A stretch of DNA of 64,000 nucleotides from Micromonospora costi (GCF_003626655.1 NZ_RBAN01000004.1:620001-684000); one strand, 5' to 3'. Counted from the stretch's first letter, positions 8,848 through 17,593 are shown. Notes: generated by a model from the letters alone, not told the origin. A program made the numbers and translations.

Positions 8848-9292
8848 GGCAAGCACTCCACCATAGGCATACGACATCGCACCGACACCTGCCTCGCGCC
8901 GGACGAGGATGCCGGCGGACCGGAGGGGACTCCCGAACCTCGGTGGGGCATGGCACGCCATCGGCCCTCACGCACCATCGGCGTGCCCGGCGTAGAACTT
9001 CCGGCGACCCCACAGTTGGATGTCCAGGCAGCGTCCGAGTCCGATCTCAGCGGCAGAGAGTCCGCTCCCACCCACCCGCCCGGCCGGCCTCGCCGCCCTG
9101 GCCGACACCGTCGGGTCGGAAGTCTTCTCCCGGGAGTCGCGGGTCGCAGATCGCCTATCACAGACATCTGGCCCCCGAAGGGAAGAGCTGGATTCTGGCA
9201 ATCGGCATCCGTCATCCGTGGTTACCTGACATCGGGTCGCGCCCCACTTCACGAGCTGTTAACAGAAATCCACTTTCTGGGGGGGGATTCAG
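8848..9292. other. Intergenic region, 445 bp
   Basis: Divergent spacer between the hypothetical gene and the secreted-protein gene. I see no convincing coding frame on either strand. It must hold both promoters; a G-run just before 9293 is the ribosome site of the right-hand gene. No strong palindrome was found. Confidence 0.5.
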
Positions 9293-9769
9293 TTGGCCAA
9301 ACCATCGTTCACCCGCCTCGCGGGGGCCACCATGCTGGCCGCCGTGAGCAGCCTGGGCTTCGCCGCACCAGCGTGGGCTGGGGGTGGCACGACGATCACC
9401 ATCGATCCGGCGGACACCGGCACGACGGCGGCCGCGTTCGGCACTCACGTGTGCGACCCGAACCTCGGCGGTGGTCCCTTCCAGGCCGAGGACGTCTGGG
9501 TCTTCTCCCTGCCGGCTGCGACACAGCAGGGCAACTTCATCTCACTGACCATCGAGTTCGCCACGGAGGGTGGACCCGTCACGGAGACCATCACGACCAC
9601 GCCCGCCGCCGACCGTGCGATCGTCGGCGACAGGGCGTGGATCAGGACGCCAGCCGGCCTGTCGTCAACCGGCGAGTTGGTGAACCCGTTCGCCCTCACC
9701 AACGCCACGGCGTTGATCACCGGCACCGACGGAACATTCGACCTAGCGCAGACCTGCCCGGCGACCTGA
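9293..9769 (+). CDS. Small secreted protein
   Basis: 158 aa with a clear Sec signal peptide: basic start, hydrophobic core at about 8-24, and a probable signal-peptidase site after AAPAWA near residue 29. The mature part is Thr/Ala/Gly-rich and beta-like, with exactly two cysteines (near 54 and 155) that could form one disulfide. There is no LPxTG or membrane tail. The start is TTG at 9293 behind a G-rich ribosome site; an internal ATG (residue 14) would cut the signal peptide. No family recognised. A strong terminator follows at 9843. Confidence 0.75.
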   Translation: MAKPSFTRLAGATMLAAVSSLGFAAPAWAGGGTTITIDPADTGTTAAAFGTHVCDPNLGGGPFQAEDVWVFSLPAATQQGNFISLTIEFATEGGPVTETITTTPAADRAIVGDRAWIRTPAGLSSTGELVNPFALTNATALITGTDGTFDLAQTCPAT

Positions 9770-9842
9770 GCTGGTCCATCCGTACGCAGGGGGGCTGCCC
9801 CGGCAGAGCCGGGTCTGCCGGCGCCCATGGCTGGATCTGCCG

Positions 9843-9880
9843 CTGGCAGGCACCCGAGCGAGAGCTCGGGTGCCTGCCAG
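9843..9880. terminator. Strong hairpin terminator with GAGA tetraloop
   Basis: A perfect 17-bp stem (arms 9843-9859 and 9864-9880) closed by GAGA, a GNRA-type tetraloop. It lies between the ends of the secreted-protein gene and the leftward MFS gene and can serve both strands. No U-tract follows, as is usual in high-GC actinomycetes. Confidence 0.85.
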
Positions 9881-10057
9881 GGACTGCCGTCAGGTCAACT
9901 CCCACCTCGCCATCTCCCCCGACATCCGCAGATCAGGCCGAGGGCATTCCTGGCTGAGGATCTCGCGCACTAGGACGGTCGGTGGTGTGTCCATCCAACG
10001 TAGGTGACGATCTCAGGGTCGATGCGAACCGGCCGCGGGTTGAACCGATTCAGAGCC

Positions 10058-11650
10058 CTATTGGACGGTAGTTTCGCTCGTCGGATGCGCCTCGGTCGTG
10101 GAGGCGGGTGGGGTGCGCTGGGGACCTCGCGCAAGAACGTAGACCAACAAGATGGTCATGACGCCGACTCCTGCCCACATGGCCTGTTGCCAGCCGTCGA
10201 CGAAGGACTCCTGGGCGGCCCGGACAAGTGCCTGCGCCTGGGTGCCGGTGCCGCCGGCAGCGGCGAGGGCGTTGGCGACGCCTTCTCGGGCGGTGTCGGC
10301 GGTGTCGGCGGGGACTGCGTCGAGGCGGGAGTCGATGGCGTTGCGGTATCCGGCGGACAGGACGGCTCCGAGCAGCGCGACGCCGAGCGCGGTGCCGAAC
10401 TCCCTGGTCACATCGTTGAGTGCGGACGCGACACCTTGACGCTCAGGGGGCAGGGTGGAGGTGATGGCCTCGGTGGACGGGGTCTGCGTCATCCCCATGC
10501 CGAGTCCCATGGCGAGCATGCCCGGCAGGACGGAGAGGTAGCCGCCGTCCACGGAGACGAAGGTCGCCATGAGAGCCAGACCCACGCCCCCGAGAGAGAT
10601 TCCTGTTGCCATCGTCGAGCGGCTGCCGATGCGCGCGGCTACTCGCGGAGCGAGACCGGAGGCGAGCATCATCGTCACCGCCATCGGCATGAGTGCGAGG
10701 GTGGAGCGCAGGCCGGACCAGCCGAGCACCGCCTGGAAGTACGGGAAGAGGACGACGAAGATTCCCGCCTGTACGCCGAAGACCGCCAGAAGCGCCACGG
10801 AGCCGCTGGCGAGACTTCGCTCACGGAAAAGGCGGACGTCAAGCAGTGGAGCCGGCCGGCGCAGTTCCCACGCCACGAAGCCGATGGCGCCGATGACGCC
10901 GATCAGAAGGCTCAGGAGCGTCCCGGGGGCGGTCCAGCCCTGTACCGGGCCTTCGTGGAGGACGAAGATGAGTCCGACCGCGGCGATCAGGGACGCCAGC
11001 GAACCGACGGTGTCGAATCCGTGTTCCGACTTCTCGCGTGAGTTCGGAACGGATCGAAGTGCCGTGGTGATGGCCACGGTCACAAGTGCGACCGGCAGGA
11101 CGAACAGCCAGCGCCAACTGGCCAGGTCGACCAAGATCGCCGACAGGTACATCCCCAGGATGCCGCCACCGCCGGCGACGCCGGTCCACACGCCGATCGC
11201 TTTGGAGCGTTCCTCGTGCGGAAACGTCGAGGTGATGACGGCCAGCGTGACGGGCATGATCATCGCTGCACCGACGCCGCTGAGGAGGCGTGCTGCGATC
11301 ATGATTGCGGACGACGTGGCCAGGCCGGCGGCCGCGCTCGCCGTTCCGAAGATGATCAGGCCTGCGAGCAGTACCGGTCGACGGCCCCATCGGTCGCCCA
11401 AGGCGCCGAGCGGCAGGAGCAACGCGGCGAGGCTGATGGTGTAGGTGTTGATGATCCACAAGACGGTGTTCTGCGAGGCGCCGAACGCGACGGCGATTTC
11501 CTGCTGGGCGACGTTCAGCCCGGAGACGGAAGCGATGACTGCCATGAGGGCGATGCAGACCGCGATCAGGATCGAGCGGCGGCGGCGCGGGTCATGGATC
11601 GTCGTCGTGTCGGCGCCGCTCACCTGGAGAGACAGATCCGGGGAGATCAT
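10058..11650 (-). CDS. MFS drug exporter, DHA2 (14-helix) family
   Basis: 530-aa transporter with about 14 hydrophobic helices. The first cytoplasmic loop has GDRWGRRPVLLAG (MFS motif A), and LLSGVGAAMIMPVTLAVI matches motif C of drug/proton antiporters. The ATG at 11650 is chosen because AAAGGA sits 9 nt upstream; an upstream frame extension is Pro-rich and without a ribosome site. It follows the broken methyltransferase by 76 bp on the same strand and may be read from the flavoprotein promoter. The gene ends facing the GAGA-loop terminator. Substrate unknown; multidrug or dye efflux is the family norm. Confidence 0.88.
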   Translation of the reverse strand: MISPDLSLQVSGADTTTIHDPRRRRSILIAVCIALMAVIASVSGLNVAQQEIAVAFGASQNTVLWIINTYTISLAALLLPLGALGDRWGRRPVLLAGLIIFGTASAAAGLATSSAIMIAARLLSGVGAAMIMPVTLAVITSTFPHEERSKAIGVWTGVAGGGGILGMYLSAILVDLASWRWLFVLPVALVTVAITTALRSVPNSREKSEHGFDTVGSLASLIAAVGLIFVLHEGPVQGWTAPGTLLSLLIGVIGAIGFVAWELRRPAPLLDVRLFRERSLASGSVALLAVFGVQAGIFVVLFPYFQAVLGWSGLRSTLALMPMAVTMMLASGLAPRVAARIGSRSTMATGISLGGVGLALMATFVSVDGGYLSVLPGMLAMGLGMGMTQTPSTEAITSTLPPERQGVASALNDVTREFGTALGVALLGAVLSAGYRNAIDSRLDAVPADTADTAREGVANALAAAGGTGTQAQALVRAAQESFVDGWQQAMWAGVGVMTILLVYVLARGPQRTPPASTTEAHPTSETTVQ

Positions 11651-11726
11651 GCGCGGGTTCCTTTCGAATGGCGCAGGCGGGTATGGCGCCGGAACGGGAC
11701 GTTCCGGCGTCGGCGAAGTGGTGTGA

Positions 11727-12070
11727 TCAGTTGCGTCGTGTGGCACGCACGACGACGTCGTGCAGAGGGATCGCCCGGTCTCCGGGGCCGTGGACCGTAC
11801 GGAGCTGCTGTTCTGCGGTGGTGATCTCCCACCGAGTGCTGTCCAGGCCAGTGGTGATGTCTGCGAGGGCGACCGCTGCCTCGGCGGGCGGGTGGTGCCC
11901 GACAGCTCCTGAGGTGTGCAGGTGGCCGACGATCAGCAGGGTGCCGCCGGGCCCCCGGTCTCGCGGGCGAGACACGGGTTCGGCGGATTGCCGGCCATGG
12001 AGCCGGGATGGTCGCCGTGCGCCCGGTGCCAGTGCCGTTCCCCGTAGTTCTTGTCGAATCCGTGCGTCAT
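11727..12070 (-). pseudogene. Class I SAM-dependent methyltransferase, internally deleted and frameshifted
   Basis: The start overlaps the flavoprotein stop by 4 bp (ATGA). The first ~36 codons read MTHGFDKNYGERHWHRAHGD then ...MAGNPPNPCLARETG, the usual N-terminus of methyltransferases found behind or fused to thioredoxin-reductase-like proteins. The frame then hits a TGA. In a different frame the text resumes with PGGTLLIVGHLH and runs to ...VVVRATRRN, the C-terminal third of the same family. The whole SAM-binding core (about 90-100 residues) is missing, and the two pieces meet within a G/C-rich stretch near 11964-11975. The enzyme cannot be functional. Confidence 0.8.
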
Positions 12071-13026
12071 CGGACTGTCTCCGCACCGGAGCGCCGGGCG
12101 ACAGCCCGGTCGGTGTCCTCGGCGACGAGGTCGGCGTTGATGTGCGCCGCGGCGCGGGCGCCGTCCGCGGCGGCCGCGCCAACCTGGGCGGACAAATCGA
12201 CGGAGTTGCCCGCAACCCAGACCCCGGTCACAGACGTACGCCCGGTCGAGTCGGCGGCGATGAATGAGCCCGCCGGATGCGGGGTCGGCCGAATGCCGAT
12301 GTTCGCGAACACCTCGGCACGGGCGACCATCCGCGGCGCAACGGCCAGAGCTTCGACCTCGACGATGCGGTCGTCGTTCAGACGAACGCCGGTCAGGCGG
12401 TCGTCGACGATCTCCAGCCTCGAGACACCTCCGGGGATAACCGGGATGCCGAGCGCATCGAGCTTCGCCCGGTTCTGATCGCCGAGATCATGGTCGTTGG
12501 AGAAGAAGCGCACGTCGTCGCTCAACTGCCGGAACAGCAACGCCTGGTGCACCGACATCGGTCCGGTGGCGAGCACGCCGATCCGACGGTCGCGAACCTC
12601 CCACCCGTGGCAGTACGGGCAGTGGAGCACGTCGCGCCCCCACCGCTCCCGCAATGCCGGGATCTCCGGCAGTTCGTCAACCAGCCCGGTGGCGATCAGC
12701 AGCCGGCGACCGTGCAACACGCCGCCGTCACGCATCATCACCGCGAACCCCAGCGACGTGCACGACACGTCACTCACCTCGGCCGAGATGATCTCGCCGC
12801 CGTAGCGGGTGACCTCGTCGCGGCCACGCCTGAGCAGCTCCAGCGGGCTCAGCCCGTCGAGCGCCAGCAGTCCGTGCACACCCTCGGTGGACGCGTTCCT
12901 CGGTGCGCCGGCGTCCACGACCGTCACCCGGCGACGCGAGCGCGCCAGCGTCAGCGCCGCGCTCAGTCCCGCCGCGCCGCCACCAACGACGACCACGTCC
13001 CTCATGATCTCTGCCTGCTCGGCCAT
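12067..13026 (-). CDS. Thioredoxin-reductase-like NAD(P)/FAD flavoprotein
   Basis: 319 aa. The FAD-binding GGGAAG is at residues 15-20, the ATG (IATGLVDELP) motif near 111-120, and a redox pair Cys136-Pro-Tyr-Cys139 (CPYCHG) matches the CxxC region of thioredoxin-reductase-type oxidoreductases. A second-domain motif, VTGVWVAGNSVD, near residue 270 closes the FAD site. The ribosome site GAGGAG is 6 nt before the ATG. The gene is divergent from an XRE-cupin regulator across a 94-bp spacer holding a TTGGCAAA palindrome, and is coupled by a 4-bp overlap to the remains of a methyltransferase with which this family is often paired. A redox or toxic-compound defence role is inferred. Confidence 0.88.
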   Translation of the reverse strand: MAEQAEIMRDVVVVGGGAAGLSAALTLARSRRRVTVVDAGAPRNASTEGVHGLLALDGLSPLELLRRGRDEVTRYGGEIISAEVSDVSCTSLGFAVMMRDGGVLHGRRLLIATGLVDELPEIPALRERWGRDVLHCPYCHGWEVRDRRIGVLATGPMSVHQALLFRQLSDDVRFFSNDHDLGDQNRAKLDALGIPVIPGGVSRLEIVDDRLTGVRLNDDRIVEVEALAVAPRMVARAEVFANIGIRPTPHPAGSFIAADSTGRTSVTGVWVAGNSVDLSAQVGAAAADGARAAAHINADLVAEDTDRAVARRSGAETVR

Positions 13027-13084
13027 GTCCAGCTCCTCATCCGTGTCCGCAGGTCACCGCGATCCTGACTTCCTACTCGACGGA

Positions 13085-13113
13085 TTGGCAAAGCTATTTG
13101 CCAAATGGCAAAG
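13085..13113. promoter_or_regulatory. Operator between flavoprotein and XRE-cupin genes
   Basis: TTGGCAAA-gcta-TTTGCCAA (13085-13104) is a perfect 8-4-8 palindrome. A third half-site-like copy, ATGGCAAAG, follows at 13105-13113. It lies 8 bp before the XRE-cupin start and 59 bp from the flavoprotein start, so the regulator probably controls both divergent genes. Confidence 0.75.
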
Positions 13114-13120
13114 TGGTGGC

Positions 13121-13717
13121 ATGGACAAGAAACTGGACCGCAGGCTCGACGCCGTCGGGCCGAGGCTGAAGCAGCTTCGAGCCCGCCGCGACATCACGCT
13201 CACCGACCTGGCCGAGGAAACCGGCATTTCCGCCAGTACGCTGTCCCGGCTCGAGGGGGGCCTGCGGCGCCCCACGCTCGAGCAACTCCTCCCGCTCGCC
13301 CGCGCCTACGGTGTCACCCTCGACGAGCTCGTCGACGCGCCTCCCACCGGCGATCCCCGCATCAACCTGCGCCCCATCGCCTGCACCGACGGATCGACCA
13401 TCCTGCCCCTGACCCGCAGGCCCGGAGGCATCCAGGCCTACAAGTTCGTCCTCCCGGCCGGCCACGACGACCGCGAACCCGACCTGCGCACCCACGAGGG
13501 CTACGACTGGGTCTACGTCCTGAACGGCACGCTGCGCCTGGTCCTCGGCGAGCACAACCTCATCCTTGAACCCGGAGAAGCCGCCGAGTTCGACACCCGC
13601 ACCCCGCACTGGTTCGGGGCCACCAGCTCCGGTCCCGTCGAATACCTCAGCCTCATCGGCAGACAAGGCGAACGCGCACACGTCCGCGCCGCACCGAGAC
13701 AAGATCAGAATCGCTAG
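13121..13717 (+). CDS. XRE-type helix-turn-helix regulator with C-terminal cupin
   Basis: 198 aa. The helix-turn-helix spans about residues 15-70 (RLKQLRARRDITLTDLAEE, then ISASTLSRLEGGLRRP). The C-terminal half (about 100-190) is a cupin barrel with HEGYDWVYVLNGTLRLVLGE and EPGEAAEFDTRTPHW, the two cupin motifs that hold a ligand or metal. The ATG at 13121 is 8 bp from an 8-4-8 palindrome, pointing to autoregulation. Divergent partner is the thioredoxin-reductase-like gene. Similar regulators often repress a neighbouring oxidoreductase/methyltransferase/exporter set, which is what lies to the left here. Confidence 0.88.
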   Translation: MDKKLDRRLDAVGPRLKQLRARRDITLTDLAEETGISASTLSRLEGGLRRPTLEQLLPLARAYGVTLDELVDAPPTGDPRINLRPIACTDGSTILPLTRRPGGIQAYKFVLPAGHDDREPDLRTHEGYDWVYVLNGTLRLVLGEHNLILEPGEAAEFDTRTPHWFGATSSGPVEYLSLIGRQGERAHVRAAPRQDQNR

Positions 13718-13835
13718 CCAAACAGACAGCAGTTGCCGTCTGGTCAAGGGCACAGCGTTGCTCCCAACCTGCGCCCCGATCCGGGCCCCGGACCCCGCCG
13801 CCGCTCGCGGCCGCCTCACGCGACGCGCCCGGCTT

Positions 13836-14021
13836 ACAGGGCGCGGGCCAGCGAGGTACGCCTCATCGCCGACGGCCTGTCCAACGGCGAGATCACGGCA
13901 CGGCTGGGTAATCAGTCAGGAGACCGTCAAGACGTACGTGTCGCGCATCCTCACGAAGCTCGACCTGCGCGACCGCGTTCAGGCCGTGGTGTACGCCTAC
14001 CGCGCGGGTATGGTGACCTGA
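13836..14021 (+). pseudogene. LuxR-type HTH tail, truncated and frameshifted
   Basis: RASEVRLIADGLSNGEITARL reads in one frame up to about 13907. The rest of a LuxR/GerE helix-turn-helix, VISQETVKTYVSRILTKLD and then LRDRVQAVVYAYRAGMVT, reads in another to the stop at 14019-14021. Removing a single G from the GGG at about 13906-13908 restores one continuous NarL-type DNA-binding domain. No receiver domain is recognisable upstream, so this is the 3' remnant of a two-component response regulator, with one inserted base besides the 5' loss. Confidence 0.8.
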
Positions 14022-14168
14022 CGGGTGTCGAGGTCTGCGCCTCCGGCATCACCTGGCTCAGGGTCTGCGCCGACGTCGCTGGCCGGCCTGGATTCCTCGT
14101 CGCGCAGTCACCACCCGCGTCGTCGACCGTAAGACGCGTTGCCGGATCGGGCGTCGGCGCAGCATCAC

Positions 14169-14915
14169 CTACTGCGGCGTGCCGAGCAGTTCCGCTTTGG
14201 CGCCGCGGCGGACCAACCACAGGGTTGGCGGCCACGCGGCAAAGAAGCCGATAACCAACCCGATCTGGACGATGAGCCAGAACACCGGACTACTAGGCTG
14301 CAGGGTCTCATGGAAAACCGTGAGCTCCATCAGCGCCAGCCAACCCAATAGGGCGAACTCGAAGACGGACACGCTCAGCAGGTCTCCCCTGAGAAATCTC
14401 CGTATTGCGGCCCACAATCTTCGACCTCCCGTGTCAGCCTGGGCGGAGTAGCGGAATGCAAGGCCCACCAAGACTGCGGAAACGTAATCACCGATGAACT
14501 CGGGCCACAATCTCTTGTCAAAGATCTCGAAGCTGAAGCCGAAGACGAAGACCGTACCAATGATGGCACCCAGAACGCAGTGCGTCGCACAATGCAGGGT
14601 TTCGATTATCGTGACAGCATGTCGCGACCTCCTGGGCGGGGTGCGGTGCCGCTCCAGCCACCGGGGAGACTGGGGTCTACCCCACTGTCGGTAGGCCAGG
14701 ACAGCCACTGGGCCGAAGTAGAGGGCGGTTGTCGGCCAGACAACCTCCATGAGCTTGACCGGCTGACGATATCGAAGGACGAAGTGGTCAACAAGGATGG
14801 CCGCGGTGCTGGCAATGCCCACGAAGAGCCCAGCCCACGAGAGCACCACGAGCCATGGTGGTTGGGGCAGGGAGCGCGAAGCCCAGTCGAGCAGGGCCGA
14901 GGCCTCCTGATTCAC
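14169..14915 (-). CDS. DUF4396 family membrane protein
   Basis: 248 aa with an N-terminal pair of helices (about 18-42 and 55-77), a charged linker rich in Arg/Pro (78-100), then four more helices. The segment ETLHCATHCVLGAIIG (about 105-120) is the Cys/His-containing core of DUF4396, which in other members reads HCGAGCxLGDIxAE. The two cysteines and two histidines could bind a metal, but the family has no proven function. Its ATG overlaps the stop of the DUF417 gene by 4 bp, so the two proteins are co-translated. Confidence 0.8.
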   Translation of the reverse strand: MNQEASALLDWASRSLPQPPWLVVLSWAGLFVGIASTAAILVDHFVLRYRQPVKLMEVVWPTTALYFGPVAVLAYRQWGRPQSPRWLERHRTPPRRSRHAVTIIETLHCATHCVLGAIIGTVFVFGFSFEIFDKRLWPEFIGDYVSAVLVGLAFRYSAQADTGGRRLWAAIRRFLRGDLLSVSVFEFALLGWLALMELTVFHETLQPSSPVFWLIVQIGLVIGFFAAWPPTLWLVRRGAKAELLGTPQ

Positions 14916-15397
14916 AACGTACGCGGACAGTCAGCAGGGCGAGCCGCGCGAAGCGACTCGGCAGCTGTCAGGAGAGCAGCACTGATAAGCACCGTATCTT
15001 TCAACAGAAATTGCCCCAGCTGAGAAAGGCTCAATGGCCCCTGCCCTTCCTGCCGCGCCTCGGGCGTCGTGGCCAGGAAGCTGAGCGTGGTCAGGAACAT
15101 CCCGATCGCCCCGAAACTACCGATCGCCGACGCTCTGGGTGCAAGCGGCTTCGCGGCAATCAGGGAGCCCAGGGCGATCTCCGTGACCCCGATGAGTCGG
15201 TTGAGCCTTTGTGCGCCCAGCTTCGCGCGGAGCCGCGAGAACAGCGGACTCGAGGTGACCAAAGGCTCGTCGTTCTCGACCTCGTACTGCTTGAACTTGA
15301 GCACACCGATCCACACGATGTTCGTCGCCAGTGCGCAGCGCAGGGCCGAGAAGCCTACCGAGGCGAGGTCGTCGGCGGAGGCCTGTCGTGTGCCCAT
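14912..15397 (-). CDS. DUF417 (YkgB/RclC-like) membrane protein
   Basis: 161 aa with four hydrophobic segments. The motifs NIVWIGVLKFKQYEVENDEPLV and SFLATTPEA (broken by SFGAIGMFLTTL) are those of the YkgB/DUF417 family. Its best-known member, RclC of E. coli, is a membrane protein induced by hypochlorous acid. A role in oxidant or chlorine stress is therefore possible, but unproven for actinomycete members. The gene is the first of a two-gene operon with the DUF4396 gene (4-bp overlap), divergent from the APC permease. Confidence 0.85.
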   Translation of the reverse strand: MGTRQASADDLASVGFSALRCALATNIVWIGVLKFKQYEVENDEPLVTSSPLFSRLRAKLGAQRLNRLIGVTEIALGSLIAAKPLAPRASAIGSFGAIGMFLTTLSFLATTPEARQEGQGPLSLSQLGQFLLKDTVLISAALLTAAESLRAARPADCPRTL

Positions 15398-15656
15398 CGC
15401 TCGCTCCTAGTCGCAGGTGTCGACGGCCGGCGTGCCGGGGACCATTACCCGCTAGGACCGGCCACACGCACCAGGACGCGACTCCGCGCTCACGACATCC
15501 GAGGTGATCTCCGCGTCACTCGACACGCCCGGAGGAAGACACCCGGGCGTTCACGAGGTCGACGAGCGCGTGCCCTGCTGGCGATTAGGCTGTTTCCCAC
15601 CCATCATGCCCGCGGTGAGCTGGCGTCGCCGGGCGGCGTTCGGTTGAGGAGTGCGC

Positions 15657-16928
15657 ATGGAGGGGCCAACAGCTGCGGTGCCGGAGCAGCTGCGGCGGCG
15701 GCTGGGGATGTTCGATGCGGTGGTGATCGGGCTCGGCGCGATGATCGGCGCAGGGATCTTCTCCGCCCTCGCCCCAGCGGCACGGGCGGCCGGTTCCGGC
15801 CTTCTGGTCGGCCTCGCAGTCGCGGCGGTTGTCGCCTACTGCAACGCCACGTCGTCCGCACGGCTGGCCGCGCGGTACCCGGCGTCAGGCGGCACCTACG
15901 TCTACGGACGGGAACGGCTTGGCGACTTCTGGGGTTATCTGGCGGGCTGGGGGTTCGTGGTCGGCAAGATAGCCTCCTGTGCGGCGATCGCGCTCACCGT
16001 CGGCCTGTACGTCTGGCCCGACCAAGCTCACGCGGTGGCGGTGGCTGCCGTGGCGGCGTTGACGGCGGTGAACTACGTCGGGATCGAGAAGTCCGCCGTG
16101 GTGACGCGGGTGATCGTCGCTGCCGTGCTGGCTGTGCTGGCCATGGTGGTGGTCGCCACCCTCGGCTGGGGTTCGACCGAGGCCACCCGCCTGGATATCG
16201 GCGCGGATGCGAGCGCCGGCGGGATCCTGCAAGCGGCGGGCCTGCTGTTCTTCGCCTTCGCTGGGTACGCGCGCATCGCCACGCTTGGCGAAGAGGTTCG
16301 TGAACCCGCCCGCACCATCCCTCGCGCCATCCCGCTGGCACTGGGCATCACGCTGGGCGTCTACGGCATCGTGGCCGTCGCGGTGCTGCTGGTGCTCGGG
16401 CCACAGCGGCTGGCGGCCACGGCGGCACCACTGTCCGACGCCGTCGATGCTGCAGGCATGCACTGGCTTGCCCCGCTGGTACGCGCCGGTGCGGCCGTGG
16501 CCGCGCTGGGCTCCCTGCTGGCGCTCGTCCTCGGCGTCTCACGCACCACCCTGGCCATGGCCCGGGATCGGCACCTACCCCACGCCTTGGCGGCCGTGCA
16601 CCGCCGGTTCAAGGTGCCCCACCGAGCCGAACTGCTGGTGGGAGCTGTGGTCGCGGTGTTGGTGGCGACCACGGACCTGCGTTCGGCGATCGGCTTCTCG
16701 TCCTTCGCCGTCCTCGTCTATTACGCCATCGCGAACGTCTCGGCCTGGACCCTCACCCGCGCGGAGAACCGGCCGCCTCGGATCATCCCGATCGTCGGGC
16801 TGGCCGGCTGCCTGGCGCTCGCCTTCGCCCTGCCGATCTCCTCGGTGATCTCCGGAGCCTCGGTGCTCGCCGCCGGCGCTGCCGCGTACGGCATCCGGCG
16901 TCTGATCACCGCACGGCGGGGCACGTAA
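15657..16928 (+). CDS. APC-superfamily amino-acid permease
   Basis: 423 aa with about 12 hydrophobic helices. The first, FDAVVIGLGAMIGAGIFSAL, carries the G-A-M-I-G-A-G-I-F substrate-binding break typical of APC transporters, and YPASGGTYVYGRERLG follows helix 2. LLFFAFAGYARIATLGEEVREPARTIPRAI is the usual helix 6/loop 6-7 signature (positions near 200-228). ATG 15657 is preferred over a GTG at 15651 because GAGGAG lies 6 nt before the ATG but touches the GTG. It stands alone; substrate is not predictable beyond amino acids or amines. Confidence 0.88.
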   Translation: MEGPTAAVPEQLRRRLGMFDAVVIGLGAMIGAGIFSALAPAARAAGSGLLVGLAVAAVVAYCNATSSARLAARYPASGGTYVYGRERLGDFWGYLAGWGFVVGKIASCAAIALTVGLYVWPDQAHAVAVAAVAALTAVNYVGIEKSAVVTRVIVAAVLAVLAMVVVATLGWGSTEATRLDIGADASAGGILQAAGLLFFAFAGYARIATLGEEVREPARTIPRAIPLALGITLGVYGIVAVAVLLVLGPQRLAATAAPLSDAVDAAGMHWLAPLVRAGAAVAALGSLLALVLGVSRTTLAMARDRHLPHALAAVHRRFKVPHRAELLVGAVVAVLVATTDLRSAIGFSSFAVLVYYAIANVSAWTLTRAENRPPRIIPIVGLAGCLALAFALPISSVISGASVLAAGAAAYGIRRLITARRGT

Positions 16929-17018
16929 GCCGACTCCGGGCCGACTGGCTGCTGACCCACCGATACCGCGGGACCACCGCGGCAGTGCAGACGCCCCCGA
17001 CCGGACACGCCGCGGGCG

Positions 17019-17423
17019 TCACAGTCGACGGGCCATGCCGATCGATTCTGGCGCGGTCTCCGCGAACCCGTACTGGGCGTAGAGGTGGCGCGCGGCGCCG
17101 TCTGCGATGAGCGAGATGTAGGCGGTGCTCGGCGCGTGGTCGAGGAGTTGCTGCATCAGTGCAGCCATGATCCTCTTGCCGACCCCACGCGACTGGTGCT
17201 CGGGCAAGACGCACATGTCGACGATTTGGAAGGCGGTGCCGCCGTCGCCGATGACACGGCCCATACCTATCGGCTGTTCGTCGTGATACGCGACGACGGC
17301 GTGCCAGGTGCCGTGCAGTCCCGCGGCCGCTGCTGCGGCCGACTTGGGGCTCAGGCCGGCGGCGACCCGCAGGTGGCGGTAGACCTCGACCGAGGGTGTT
17401 TCTACTCGTACCTCATATGTCAT
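17019..17423 (-). CDS. GNAT-family N-acetyltransferase
   Basis: 134 aa. The acetyl-CoA-binding beta-alpha-beta element is clear: DMCVLPEHQSRGVGKRIMAALM (VLPxxxxxGxGxxL pattern, about residues 70-92), followed by YISLIADGAARHLYAQYGFAETAPESIGM, the usual C-terminal part. Substrate unknown. Convergent with the APC permease gene across 90 bp; its start lies immediately left of a decayed copper-ATPase remnant. Confidence 0.88.
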   Translation of the reverse strand: MTYEVRVETPSVEVYRHLRVAAGLSPKSAAAAAAGLHGTWHAVVAYHDEQPIGMGRVIGDGGTAFQIVDMCVLPEHQSRGVGKRIMAALMQQLLDHAPSTAYISLIADGAARHLYAQYGFAETAPESIGMARRL

Positions 17424-17461
17424 GACGTTTGAGGGCTCTCTCCGATATGACGCGTGTACCG

Positions 17462-17563
17462 CTATGGGTTGGTGGTGCGGAAGCAGCGCAGGCGGAGGCT
17501 GTTCGCGAGCCAGGATGAGGTCGGCCTGGGCGAGCGCGGCGGCGTCGTTGATCCCGTCGCCGT
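17462..17563 (-). pseudogene. Remnant of a copper P-type ATPase (CopA-like) 3' end
   Basis: On the minus strand YGDGINDAAALAQADL, the hinge motif of a P1B ATPase, reads from about 17563. After a deletion with frame change, LANSLRLRCFRTTNP and a stop (TAG, 17464-17462) follow, matching the extreme C-terminus of CopA proteins (SNSLRLRRF). The roughly 70 residues that normally separate these motifs (last two membrane helices) are gone. It sits beside the CopZ-like gene and CsoR, where copA is normally found. Confidence 0.75.
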
Positions 17564-17593
17564 ACGGGGTCGACCACTTGGCCGACCCCGTAC
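17562..17593. repeat. Inverted repeat at the deletion junction
   Basis: GTACGGGGTCG (17562-17572) is repeated in inverse as CGACCCCGTAC (17583-17593), a perfect 11-bp inverted repeat with a 10-nt loop. It lies exactly where the small membrane protein sequence passes into the CopA remnant, suggesting it took part in, or was made by, the rearrangement. Confidence 0.75.

Noticed and set aside
16967-16983. CCGCGG-gacca-CCGCGG hairpin after the APC permease gene as a terminator
   Set aside because: Stem is only 6 bp and each arm is itself a palindrome, so chance is likely.
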